Source: Enterococcus sp. RIT-PI-f
Lineage (GTDB): Bacteria; Bacillota; Bacilli; Lactobacillales; Enterococcaceae
Assembly: GCF_001297065.1 (NCBI RefSeq)
Contig: NZ_LHOX01000018.1
Coordinates: 62,001 to 126,000, forward strand
Reading direction: 5' to 3'
DNA: 64,000 nucleotides
Shown: piece after piece, positions 48,668-56,830 of the stretch
Numbering within the stretch: position 1 is the stretch's first letter
Layout: each line of letters begins with the position of its first letter
Notes under the pieces: model-generated
Databases searched by the model: none
Told to the model about the DNA's origin: nothing
Seen by the model: only the letters and a program-made list of their open reading frames with translations
Made by a program: the position numbers and the translations under genes

Positions 48668-49846
48668 GTGTGTGATGTAAAAAAAATGACCACGTTTGGT
48701 GATCAAGAAGTATTGGATTTGGTAGCCTACGCATTCCAATGGGAATTGAGTGAAAAAAATATTGACCGTTACCAAAGGCTCGCTGCGCATTCATGGAATT
48801 ATGGATCATATGACACGGAAGGGAAACTAGCCAGTCAAGTCATGGCCACATTGTTCAATGTAAACTTGCATGGAACAGCCTACCCAATGGCTGGCATCGG
48901 ATTTGTGGCGTCTTATCCTGAGTATCGTGGACAAGGAAGAATCGACCAAATCATGCAAGAAATCATTAAGGACTGTTATGAACAGAACATTGTTCTTTCC
49001 TATTTGGCGCCATTCTCCTTCCCTTTTTACCGCAGATATGGGTATGAATATACCTTTGAACGCAGCGTGTATGATATTCAGTCTTCTGATTGGCCCGATA
49101 GTCCTAAAACTGCTGGATCGATCAAACGACTAGCCTGGGAACAGGCCCAACCGATCATTCATCAAATCTATCACCAACAGCTTAAGAATCAAAGAGGGGC
49201 CCTTATTCGGGACGCGTGGTGGGAAGATATCAAGTTCACATTGCGCAAAACATTTACCTTTGCAGTCTATTACAATGCCTCAGGAACGCCAGAAGGTTAC
49301 TTGATTTACTCAATTGAGAAGGGCACCTTTACGATCGATGAATGGGGCTATCTCACTGGTGAGGCATTTCATGGGCTGAACCGTCTGATCGTTTCGCATC
49401 GAGATTCAGTTGCGAAGATTCATTATCAAGTAGGAGATGATAGCAGACATTTACAAACGTTTGCCAAAAAGCCTATGCCAGCTATCCTTTCTAGGCCAGA
49501 TATGATGACAAGGATCATTGATTTAGAGTTGTTTTTACAAACTTATCCCTTCACGAAGAAAGAAGGGAAGATTGCTTTACAGATCGAAAATGATGTCTAC
49601 GCGCCATGGAACAACGGCATATATGAACTCTCTTTTGCACAGCAAAAACCAGTGGTCAAACGAGTAGAGAAGACAGATCTTCCTTGTTTGACTGCTTCGA
49701 TTCAGCGCATCGGGCAATTGTTGTTTGGGGTTCAAGAGATCGACACTTGTCAATTTTTCGGTGAAGTGAAGGCGGATTCTGCCGTTACTGCTTTTTTCCA
49801 AAACAACCTACCTAAAGGGAAACCAGTTTTGGAAGATTATTTCTGA
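48668..49846 (+). CDS. Eis-like GNAT N-acetyltransferase
   Basis: A protein of about 392 residues of the Eis family: an N-terminal GNAT domain (GIGFVASYPEYRGQGRIDQIMQEI near 75-98; PFSFPFYRRYGYEY near 115), a second GNAT-like domain, and a C-terminal SCP2-like domain (ALQIENDVYAPWNNGIYELS). Eis enzymes acetylate amines, including aminoglycosides in some species; the substrate here is unknown. AAAGGAG best fits the GTG at 48668; ATG 48662 is too close and ATG 48686 too far. Confidence 0.85.
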   Translation: MCDVKKMTTFGDQEVLDLVAYAFQWELSEKNIDRYQRLAAHSWNYGSYDTEGKLASQVMATLFNVNLHGTAYPMAGIGFVASYPEYRGQGRIDQIMQEIIKDCYEQNIVLSYLAPFSFPFYRRYGYEYTFERSVYDIQSSDWPDSPKTAGSIKRLAWEQAQPIIHQIYHQQLKNQRGALIRDAWWEDIKFTLRKTFTFAVYYNASGTPEGYLIYSIEKGTFTIDEWGYLTGEAFHGLNRLIVSHRDSVAKIHYQVGDDSRHLQTFAKKPMPAILSRPDMMTRIIDLELFLQTYPFTKKEGKIALQIENDVYAPWNNGIYELSFAQQKPVVKRVEKTDLPCLTASIQRIGQLLFGVQEIDTCQFFGEVKADSAVTAFFQNNLPKGKPVLEDYF

Positions 49847-49849
49847 AGA

Positions 49850-49890
49850 AAAAAACACCCATGCCTACGTCTGCGCATGGGTGTTTGTGT
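49850..49890. terminator. Bidirectional terminator, GNAT gene / tRNA-Arg
   Basis: ACACCCATG/CATGGGTGT stem with an inner GCGCA-type pairing. An A-run on the left and TTTG on the right suit both converging units. Confidence 0.8.
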
Positions 49891-49892
49891 AA

Positions 49893-49964
49893 CGTTCCCT
49901 GCCGGGATCGAACCAGCAACTAATCCTTAGGAGGGACTTGTTATATCCATTTAACTAAGGGAAC
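49893..49964 (-). tRNA. tRNA-Arg (anticodon CCU)
   Basis: On the minus strand a 72-base cloverleaf. The acceptor GTTCCCT pairs with AGGGAAC and is followed by discriminator G. The anticodon arm AGTCC-CTCCTAA-GGATT gives anticodon CCU. The T-arm is GCTGG-TTCGATC-CCGGC with one wobble/mismatch. CCA is not encoded; the next bases are TTA. It reads the rare AGG codon. A promoter lies at 49976-50004 and a terminator just downstream, so it is a single-gene unit. Confidence 0.93.
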
Positions 49965-49975
49965 ACAGTAGTTCT

Positions 49976-50004
49976 ATTTTACCTGTAAATATGTATTCCC
50001 GCAA
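49976..50004 (-). promoter_or_regulatory. tRNA-Arg promoter
   Basis: On the minus strand TTGCGG (50004-49999), 17 bases, TAAAAT (49981-49976), about 12 bases before the mature 5' end. Confidence 0.7.
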
Positions 50005-50138
50005 GATAAGAATGGGAAGAAAAGGCAGGTTTCTCTCTAAAATGATCGTTGGTATCATGCTGCAATCGTTTTATTTTGTCAGAAAAATCATGCGTGGTAC
50101 ACTTGATTTGTATACGATAAAGCAGGAGGTAATGTGGA

Positions 50139-51263
50139 ATGGTAAAAATTGCGAAATCTTTTTTGTCACAAGTTACAGCTGAAGGGTTCAACGGACCATT
50201 TGTCACCATTATGCTTAATACGCATGTCGGACACCAAAATGTTGAAAAGGACCAAATCAAGTTCAAGAATTTTGCCAAAGAAGCAAAACGACGTTTCGAA
50301 AAGAAATACCCTGACCACGATTGGGCACCTTTTCAAAAGAAAATTGATGAAATTTTGGCGGATCAATCCTTTTGGCGCAGTAGTACAACCAGTGCAGCTG
50401 TGATTTTAACACCAGAAGAAGTGTTGATCCACCGCTTAAGTATTCGTGTCGATGATCAATATTATGTTGGCGAGACACCATACTTGTTGGCAATCATCAA
50501 GAATGCCCAATTTAATGATCCATTTTATTTATTGGCATTAAATCGAGATTCAATGAAAGTATATCAAGTTGAGAATAAAGTGGTGTCTGAGGTTGAACTG
50601 CCTGAAGAGGCACCCACAACGATCGAAAAAGCGTTAGGTGAAGAAATCACCGGCGGCGGTGATTTTAATTATAGCGCCCAAGGCGGAGCCAATACAGGCG
50701 GCGAAGGCGTCGCTTATCATGGTTTTAGTGCCAAAGATGAAGAGTTGGAGATCGACCATGTCAATTATTATCAAGCAGTGGATACTTTCTTCAGGAATGA
50801 ATTTCCAAATGACGACAATTTGCCGCTTTATCTCTTTGCATTACCAGAAAATCAAACCCTATTCAAAAAGAATGCCAAAACGAGCTATTTCCAACCAACA
50901 CCAAATCTGGCGACTTCACCAGCGCCAATGTCAGTGAAAGAAGTTCAGGGGTGTGTGGATAAACTCGTAGAAGAATTGACGCAGCATCAAGTATCGGCGT
51001 ATGAAAAATTGCTGGATCGCAAATTCATTGATCAATTGGTAGATATTATTCCAGCTGCCAAAGAAGGACGTATTGGCCAACTGTTTATTGCTACATCTAA
51101 TCTAGCAGATGGATTTGGTGAAGATCCTGATACCGAATATGATCGTCGACAAGTGCTGAATACGCTGGCCAAGGATGTAGTGGACAACGGTGGCGAAGTG
51201 TCGATTCTAGAACAAGAGGATGCACCAGGCGGAAAAAGCTTAACAGCGATATTACGCTATTAA
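50139..51263 (+). CDS. baeRF-like protein (archaeo-eukaryotic release factor 1 superfamily)
   Basis: A 374-residue soluble protein that resembles the bacterial archaeo-eukaryotic release-factor (baeRF) group. An N-terminal region with FVTIMLNTHVGHQNVEKDQIKFKNF leads into a central YLLAIIKNAQFNDPFYLLALNRDSMKVY, like the eRF1 domain pattern. The C-terminal part, GRIGQLFIATSNLADGFGEDP, is like the ribosomal-protein-L7Ae-type domain. A Gly-rich insert (GGGDFNYSAQGGANTGGEG) lies near 183-203. It is monocistronic, behind AGGAGG. Function is unknown; ribosome rescue or nuclease activity has been suggested for the superfamily. Confidence 0.7.
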   Translation: MVKIAKSFLSQVTAEGFNGPFVTIMLNTHVGHQNVEKDQIKFKNFAKEAKRRFEKKYPDHDWAPFQKKIDEILADQSFWRSSTTSAAVILTPEEVLIHRLSIRVDDQYYVGETPYLLAIIKNAQFNDPFYLLALNRDSMKVYQVENKVVSEVELPEEAPTTIEKALGEEITGGGDFNYSAQGGANTGGEGVAYHGFSAKDEELEIDHVNYYQAVDTFFRNEFPNDDNLPLYLFALPENQTLFKKNAKTSYFQPTPNLATSPAPMSVKEVQGCVDKLVEELTQHQVSAYEKLLDRKFIDQLVDIIPAAKEGRIGQLFIATSNLADGFGEDPDTEYDRRQVLNTLAKDVVDNGGEVSILEQEDAPGGKSLTAILRY

Positions 51264-51329
51264 CGAATAAACCAACAGATCAATGAAAGACTCAGCCTAT
51301 TGACATAATCAAATGGCAAATCAAAGTAG

Positions 51330-51368
51330 GGATGACGGCCAGATTTCGTGCCGTCATCCTTTTCTTTT
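51330..51368 (+). terminator. Terminator after the baeRF-like gene
   Basis: GGATGACGGC/GCCGTCATCC 10-bp stem followed by TTTTCTTTT. Confidence 0.9.
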
Positions 51369-51425
51369 AAAAAAATAAATGCGTTTACATTTTTTTGGAT
51401 TTTCTATTAGTCAAGGCGATTGTTG

Positions 51426-51558
51426 TGTGCTATAATACAAAGTGTAGTATTTGTTGCGGTAAATTATGGTAGCTTGTTTCATCTTAAACATCTTCCACAT
51501 TTTCACCTTATACAAGTAATTGCAAAATATGTGTATATACACAAGGAGGATTTTTATT
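51426..51558 (+). promoter_or_regulatory. Promoter and long 5' leader of the cold-shock gene
   Basis: Extended -10 TGCTATAAT at 51428-51436 gives a leader of roughly 115 bases, long as for other cold-shock genes whose leaders change structure with temperature. A perfect 14-base palindrome, TGTGTATATACACA (51530-51543), lies immediately upstream of the AAGGAGG ribosome-binding site and could fold beside it. Confidence 0.65.
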
Positions 51559-51759
51559 ATGGAAACAGGTACAGTGAAATGGTTTAACTCAGACAAAGGC
51601 TTCGGATTTATCACAGCAGAAAACGGCAACGATGTATTCGTTCACTTTTCAGCTATCCAAGGCGAAGGCTTCAAAACTTTAGAAGAAGGCCAAGCAGTTA
51701 CTTTCGATATCGAAGACGGACAACGCGGACCTCAAGCAACTAACGTAAACAAAGCTTAA
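51559..51759 (+). CDS. Cold-shock protein (CspA family)
   Basis: A 66-residue single OB-fold RNA chaperone. [18 protein letters not shown] carries RNP1 (KGFGFI) and VFVHFSAI carries RNP2. The start is the ATG at 51559 behind AAGGAGGA; an upstream in-frame ATG at 51520 would add a non-family extension and is rejected. Monocistronic, with its own terminator. Confidence 0.97.
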   Translation: METGTVKWFNSDKGFGFITAENGNDVFVHFSAIQGEGFKTLEEGQAVTFDIEDGQRGPQATNVNKA

Positions 51760-51775
51760 TTTAAATTGTCGATTT

Positions 51776-51801
51776 AGAGCAGCCTAGCTGCTCTTTTTTT
51801 A
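51776..51801 (+). terminator. Terminator after the cold-shock gene
   Basis: AGAGCAGC-CTA-GCTGCTCT with T7. Confidence 0.92.
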
Positions 51802-51863
51802 TACATATTTTTATTTGTTGAATCGTTTTTGACTTGTTATACTATTGAAAAGGGGGACTTTAT

Positions 51864-52496
51864 ATGGGCTTGAATGAATTTATTTTAGGGTTGGCCAATT
51901 TGGAGAAAATCCAACGCGCACCTGGTTTTTTCAAATTTACTGAACATAGTGTGGCAGCCCACTCATTTCGCGTTACGATGATTGCGCAAACGTTGGCAGA
52001 TATCGAAGAACGAGCTGGCAATACAGTCAACTGGCAGATCCTCTATGAAAAAGCACTGAATCACGATTATACCGAACGTTTCATCGGAGATATCAAAACA
52101 CCGGTGAAATACGCCAACAAAGAGCTGCGGGCGATGTTATCAACTGTAGAAGAAAAGATGACGGATGTGTTTATCGAAGAAGAGATCCCGCGAGATCTTC
52201 AAGCAATCTATCGTCGTCGATTGGCAGACGGCAAAGATGATAGCTTAGAGGGGCAATTGCTGGCGATCGCGGATAAAATCGACCTGTTGTACGAATCATT
52301 TGAAGAAATCACCAAGAGCAATCCGGATAAAGTATATAAAGAAATGTTTCGTGAAGCAGTCTTAACGGTCAAAAGTTTCCGTCATCGTCCATCGGTTTCA
52401 TACTTTTTTGAAGCTGTCTTTCCTGAACTGCTAAATGCCGATTTTTATGGGAAAAAGGCCTTTTTAGATGAAATTGCCACATTGATCGAAAAATAA
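51864..52496 (+). CDS. YfbR-like HD-domain hydrolase
   Basis: A 210-residue HD-superfamily protein similar to YfbR-type 5'-nucleotidases. TEHSVAAHSFRVTMIA contains His 28 and His 33, NHDYTERFIGDI contains His 67-Asp 68, and LLAIADKIDLLYESFEE supplies the distal Asp. Hydrolysis of deoxynucleoside monophosphates is the family activity; the actual substrate here is inferred. AAAGGGGG precedes the ATG, and TATACT about 20 bases upstream may be a -10. Confidence 0.85.
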   Translation: MGLNEFILGLANLEKIQRAPGFFKFTEHSVAAHSFRVTMIAQTLADIEERAGNTVNWQILYEKALNHDYTERFIGDIKTPVKYANKELRAMLSTVEEKMTDVFIEEEIPRDLQAIYRRRLADGKDDSLEGQLLAIADKIDLLYESFEEITKSNPDKVYKEMFREAVLTVKSFRHRPSVSYFFEAVFPELLNADFYGKKAFLDEIATLIEK

Positions 52497-52546
52497 AAAC
52501 GTTTATCAACCTGACTGCAGCAGCAATGGTTGACAAACGTTTTTTG
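52496..52546. terminator. Bidirectional terminator, HD hydrolase / SDR
   Basis: AAAACGTTTATCAACC pairs with GGTTGACAAACGTTTT across a loop of about 16 bases; A and T runs flank it. Confidence 0.88.
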
Positions 52547-52547
52547 A

Positions 52548-53318
52548 TTATAGCAAAGATTCAGCGCCATCGATATAGACTTCGGTTCCTGAAATATTCC
52601 CGGCAGCTTCAGATGACAAGAACAAGACGAGGTTGGCTACTTGTTCTGGGACGCCTGTTTCTTGTTTCAGTGGGCGAGCACCTTCTGGATAATCAACCGG
52701 TATTTCGATATCAGCAACTGCTGGTTCAACATCCGTGCGATCATCGATATTGGTCGAAATGGCGCCAGGACAGATAACGTTGACTCTGATATTGTAGCGC
52801 GAAAGTTCAAGAGCAGCCATTTTCGCAAAAGCCACTTGTCCTGCTTTAGAAGTACTATAAGCAGAAGCACCAAAATTGCTGAAGACGCGGTTGCCATTGA
52901 CTGAACTCGTGATCACGATACTGCCGCCATTGGCTTTCATTAGCGGAACAGCGGCTTTGACGGACAAGAACGTGCTGCGCAGATTGGTGTTGATCGTTTG
53001 ATCCCATTCATCGATCGTCAGCGCTTCGATGGGGGTGAAGGTTCCGTTGATCCCTGCATTGACGTGTAATATATCTAAGCCGCCCATTGCATCAGCCAGT
53101 TTGGTGATGGCTGATAGCAATCCTTGACTGTCCGTGACATCCACTGTTTCAGCATACACCTGCGCACCGAAAGATTCTTTGATTTGGCTAAGTTCGTCCG
53201 CATGCAAATCGATCAACCCCACCTGCGCACCTTGTTGAATAAACTGCTCTGCCGTCGCTTTGCCGATTCCTGAAGCAGCACCAGTCACGATGACCCGTTT
53301 GTGCTTAAAGCCTTCCAT
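52548..53318 (-). CDS. Short-chain dehydrogenase/reductase (SDR)
   Basis: A 256-residue classical SDR. Cofactor motif TGAASGIG is at residues 12-19, NAG at 87-89, catalytic Ser 139, and YSTSK with Tyr 154 and Lys 158. The acidic residue after the second strand (LIDLHADE, Asp 37) suggests NAD(H) preference. The substrate is not identifiable; the family includes 3-oxoacyl-ACP reductases and acetoin/diol dehydrogenases. Monocistronic with its own promoter; AGGAGG precedes the ATG. Confidence 0.88.
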   Translation of the reverse strand: MEGFKHKRVIVTGAASGIGKATAEQFIQQGAQVGLIDLHADELSQIKESFGAQVYAETVDVTDSQGLLSAITKLADAMGGLDILHVNAGINGTFTPIEALTIDEWDQTINTNLRSTFLSVKAAVPLMKANGGSIVITSSVNGNRVFSNFGASAYSTSKAGQVAFAKMAALELSRYNIRVNVICPGAISTNIDDRTDVEPAVADIEIPVDYPEGARPLKQETGVPEQVANLVLFLSSEAAGNISGTEVYIDGAESLL

Positions 53319-53339
53319 ATGAACGCCTCCTTTTCTTTA

Positions 53340-53368
53340 AGTATAAGAAACTCCGCTTATTTTGTCGA
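53340..53368 (-). promoter_or_regulatory. Promoter of the SDR gene
   Basis: On the minus strand TCGACA (53368-53363), 17 bases, TATACT (53345-53340), about 25 bases from the start codon. Confidence 0.72.
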
Positions 53369-53514
53369 AAATAAGGCATCCATCAGGCAGTGGCTGTTGC
53401 TGCTTATTCTTGCATCGAAGGAAACTTTTCCTTGAGGCAGGATTGACTGCAAAACTAATGTATCGCCTACTCTTTTTGTAGTATAATGCAAACAGTGTGC
53501 AAGGAGGTTATACC

Positions 53515-56259
53515 ATGAAACCCATATATGCTGTGGTGGATCTTGAAACCACGGGGACGGATGCAGCTGTCGATCGTATCATTCAGTTTGGCTGTGTATT
53601 GGTTCAAGATGGCAAAGTGATCAATCGTTTTGCGACCGATATCAATCCTGACCGCCGCATTTCACGACAAATTCAAAATTTGACACACATCACAAATCAA
53701 CAAGTGAAGCAAGCACCTTATTTTGAAGATGTTGCTGATATTATTTTTAATTTACTCAGCAATACGATTTTTGTCGCCCACAATATTTATTTTGATTATC
53801 AATTCTTAAGTAATGAGCTGGTCCGTTGCGGTTTACCAGCATTAACGATTCCGGGTATCGACACCGTGGAGTTGGCGCAAGTCTTTTTACCGACTGAAAG
53901 TAGTTTTCGTCTAGGAGATTTAGCTGATAGTATTGGCTTTGTACATGAAAATCCACATCAAGCAGATAGCGACGCAGAAGTGACTGCCGCCTTATTGATG
54001 TACATTGAAGCCATCATGAAAGAATTGCCACGGACAACGTTGAAACAAATCGCTTTGTTAAGTGGCCAAATGGGGATGCAGACAAGTGCATTTATCCATG
54101 CAGTCTTGAAAGAAACAGCCACGACATTGCCTGATGGACTAGAAGAAGTGGATGGAATCGTTCTCCGTAAAAAAGAGAGCAAGATGTTTGCCTACAACCA
54201 TTACCATAAGCCCTATCCGGAAGTGAAAGCCGAAAAGATGGCACAGTTTGGGCCGCATTTGGCTTATCGCAAGCAGCAAGCGCGATTGATGAATGCTGTG
54301 TACAATCATTATAGTCAAGCAGAGAAAAATTTGATTCTAGAAGCAGAAACAGGCATGGGGAAAACGATTGGCTATTTATTTCCAGCAGCTTATTTCGCTA
54401 CGCCCGATAATCCAATGATCGTCAGTACTTCATCGATTCTTTTACAAAATCAAATCATGGATAAAGATGTCCCCTTAGTGAATCAGGTGTTGGATCAACC
54501 TATCCAAGCAACGGTCATCAAGAGTCATCGCCATTATATTGACTTGCAACGGTTTAAGGCCACTTTAGACCAGCCTGTCGATCAAAAACAGTATGCGCAG
54601 TACCAAATGGGGATTTTGGTTTGGTTAACGAAAACAATTTCTGGCGATTTTGATGAACTGAATTTGGTTCGGCTAGACCATCCTATATTCACTGAGATTC
54701 GCCATCGCGGCCTTGAATTTCTGTCAGATAAGCAAGCATTTTATCGCCATGATTTTTTGCGGCATGTGTACCAACAAGCAGCCCAAAGCAATGTGTTGAT
54801 CGTCAATCATGCGTTCTTATTGCAAGAAACTAGACGTCGGGAACCATTGCTGCCAGCAAGCGATTATCTACTCATCGATGAGGCCCAGCAATTGCCTAGC
54901 CAAGCTGAAGGATTGTCACAGTACAGTTTTGACTCGGCCTACTTTAAGCGGCAATACTTGCAATTCAATGAGGAAGGTTTGTTTGATCAAGCAGCAAATG
55001 TCCTAGACCAAGAACAGCAGATCCTCCCTTTATTCAATCTGTATCGCGATGCACTTGCTGTGTTGATCGATACGCAAGAAGATTTTTTTGGCAGCCTCGA
55101 TCTAGCGTCTGACGTAAATCAAGTACTGCAACGGACTGATTTGTTCAGGAATGATGTTGACCAAGATCGAACGTACCGTAAGCTTATCCTTTATTATCAA
55201 GAAATCACTGAGATGCAACAGCGATTACAGCATGATTTTACGGAACTGCATGTACGCATCACTGCCCAGCAACGCTTACTGATTGCGCGGTTACTCGACT
55301 ATTTTGAGCAGTTCCAGCGCCAAGCGTATACGGTCACGACGTGGCTGGATAGCTGGCATCCACGATATGTCCATTGGTTGAAGCTGCATCCAAATCAACG
55401 AACAGCCACGATCGAATTGGCCGATCTAGAAGGAAAACAGGTGTCGGAAAGTATCTGGTATCAACGCTACAGTCATATTATTTTCCTAGGAGGGACATTA
55501 CGGATCCCTGGCAACAAAACTTATTATGCTCAGCAAATTGGGATACCAGAAACACCTGTCAAAACGATCCCGGCTTTTTATGATTATGAAAAACAAGCCC
55601 GGCTTTATGTGGTCAAACAAGGGATCTCGATCCAACAGGCCTCTACGGATGAATATGCCGATTTTCTTGCGGAGGCCTTAACACCGCTCCTCTTTGAGCA
55701 AAAACAGCCAACGCTGGTTTTGTTTACTGCCCATGACACGTTGAAAGCCGTTTATGACCGACTGCACAAGAAAGCCTTGAATCAAGGCAGAGAATTGATC
55801 GCACAAGGAACCGGCGGCAGCCGCGAAAAAATCTTGAAGAAGTTTTTGTTGGCAGAAAATGGCCTTTTGTTTGGTACCAATAGTTTCTGGGAAGGGGTCG
55901 ATCTTCCTGGACAATCACTTAAAATTGCCGTGGTTACCCGTTTGCCATTTGAAAATCCGCAAAATCCGCTGGTCAAAGCGCGCCATCAATATTTGACAGC
56001 GCAAGGCATCGATACGTTTAAAGAAGATGCCTTACCAAAAGCTATATTGCGTTTAAGACAAGCATTAGGTCGCTTGATTCGCTCAGAAAAAGACGCGGGT
56101 GTCATGGTCGTCTTAGATCGCCGTTTGCTGTCTACGAAATATGGCAAACGAATGGTCAAAGGACTACCCAAAAAACTGCCGTTGATCGAAGCAACACCAA
56201 GTGAAATGACCGAAGATATTCGTCATTTTTTTGAACAAGAGAACCAAAGTCTGCTATAA
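53515..56259 (+). CDS. dinG: DinG-type helicase fused to a DnaQ-like exonuclease
   Basis: A 914-residue fusion typical of Firmicutes. The N-terminal 3'-5' exonuclease domain has DLETTG at residues 9-14 and HNIYFDYQFL plus HQADSDAEVTAALL as the other active-site motifs. The C-terminal XPD/DinG-like superfamily 2 helicase has Walker A EAETGMGKT near 276, DEAQ near 458, and RQALGRLIRSEKDAG near the end. The iron-sulfur cysteines of E. coli DinG are not apparent. The Bacillus homologue has nuclease activity. The ATG at 53515 follows AAGGAGG, and TATAAT lies at 53482-53487. Confidence 0.94.
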   Translation: MKPIYAVVDLETTGTDAAVDRIIQFGCVLVQDGKVINRFATDINPDRRISRQIQNLTHITNQQVKQAPYFEDVADIIFNLLSNTIFVAHNIYFDYQFLSNELVRCGLPALTIPGIDTVELAQVFLPTESSFRLGDLADSIGFVHENPHQADSDAEVTAALLMYIEAIMKELPRTTLKQIALLSGQMGMQTSAFIHAVLKETATTLPDGLEEVDGIVLRKKESKMFAYNHYHKPYPEVKAEKMAQFGPHLAYRKQQARLMNAVYNHYSQAEKNLILEAETGMGKTIGYLFPAAYFATPDNPMIVSTSSILLQNQIMDKDVPLVNQVLDQPIQATVIKSHRHYIDLQRFKATLDQPVDQKQYAQYQMGILVWLTKTISGDFDELNLVRLDHPIFTEIRHRGLEFLSDKQAFYRHDFLRHVYQQAAQSNVLIVNHAFLLQETRRREPLLPASDYLLIDEAQQLPSQAEGLSQYSFDSAYFKRQYLQFNEEGLFDQAANVLDQEQQILPLFNLYRDALAVLIDTQEDFFGSLDLASDVNQVLQRTDLFRNDVDQDRTYRKLILYYQEITEMQQRLQHDFTELHVRITAQQRLLIARLLDYFEQFQRQAYTVTTWLDSWHPRYVHWLKLHPNQRTATIELADLEGKQVSESIWYQRYSHIIFLGGTLRIPGNKTYYAQQIGIPETPVKTIPAFYDYEKQARLYVVKQGISIQQASTDEYADFLAEALTPLLFEQKQPTLVLFTAHDTLKAVYDRLHKKALNQGRELIAQGTGGSREKILKKFLLAENGLLFGTNSFWEGVDLPGQSLKIAVVTRLPFENPQNPLVKARHQYLTAQGIDTFKEDALPKAILRLRQALGRLIRSEKDAGVMVVLDRRLLSTKYGKRMVKGLPKKLPLIEATPSEMTEDIRHFFEQENQSLL

Positions 56260-56287
56260 TAAAGCATATTTAAAAGGAGAAAATAGT

Positions 56288-56788
56288 ATGCAAACAAAAG
56301 ACAAAGAACAGCGTCGGGTCGTCATCTTGTTGATCGCGATCACCACGTTGCTTGTGCTGATCATTTTTTCTTCGATTTTTTATCTTCGTGCATCAAGACC
56401 CATGCGGCAAGCACGAAGCGAAGCAATCGATATTGCCGAAGAATATACGGACTTAGCAGAAGTGGATCAATTCTATTGGTTTACCAGAGAATCAACCTCT
56501 TTTAGCCTTGTGGGTAAAGACAACAATGAAAAAGAAATCGTTGTGATCATCCCAAAAAGCGGTGATAAAGTCACGGTTTATAATCAAGAGGATGGATTGA
56601 CAGAGGCCCAAGCCAAGCAGACCATCCAAGAGGCACATCCAGATCAAACGATACAAAAAGCCACCCTCGGTCTTTATGAAGATACGCCGGCGTGGGAAAT
56701 CATGACAAAAGATAGTGATGGCGGGTTGAGTTATTTTCTGATTGCATTTAAAGACGGGGAAGAAATCAACACGATCACGAATATGTAA
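56288..56788 (+). CDS. ypmB: YpmB-like membrane-anchored protein (DUF5590)
   Basis: A 166-residue protein with a short cytoplasmic start, a membrane helix at about residues 10-32 (VVILLIAITTLLVLIIFSSIFYL), and an extracytoplasmic part containing a DUF5590/PepSY-like domain (ITKSDGGLSYFLIAFKDGEEI-like end). The gene order dinG-ypmB-aspB-asnS matches Bacillus. The ATG at 56288 follows AAAGGAG; the longer in-frame start at 56231 overlaps dinG and is rejected. Function unknown. Confidence 0.88.
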   Translation: MQTKDKEQRRVVILLIAITTLLVLIIFSSIFYLRASRPMRQARSEAIDIAEEYTDLAEVDQFYWFTRESTSFSLVGKDNNEKEIVVIIPKSGDKVTVYNQEDGLTEAQAKQTIQEAHPDQTIQKATLGLYEDTPAWEIMTKDSDGGLSYFLIAFKDGEEINTITNM

Positions 56789-56830
56789 GAGACAATTCTT
56801 GTAAAAGGGCACGCAGAAAGGATGATCGAA

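Noticed and set aside
51376-51392. cre (CcpA) site near AAATGCGTTTACA
   Set aside because: On the reverse strand it fits TGTAAACGC, but the second half of the cre consensus is not satisfied and it lies downstream of a terminator rather than in a sugar promoter.
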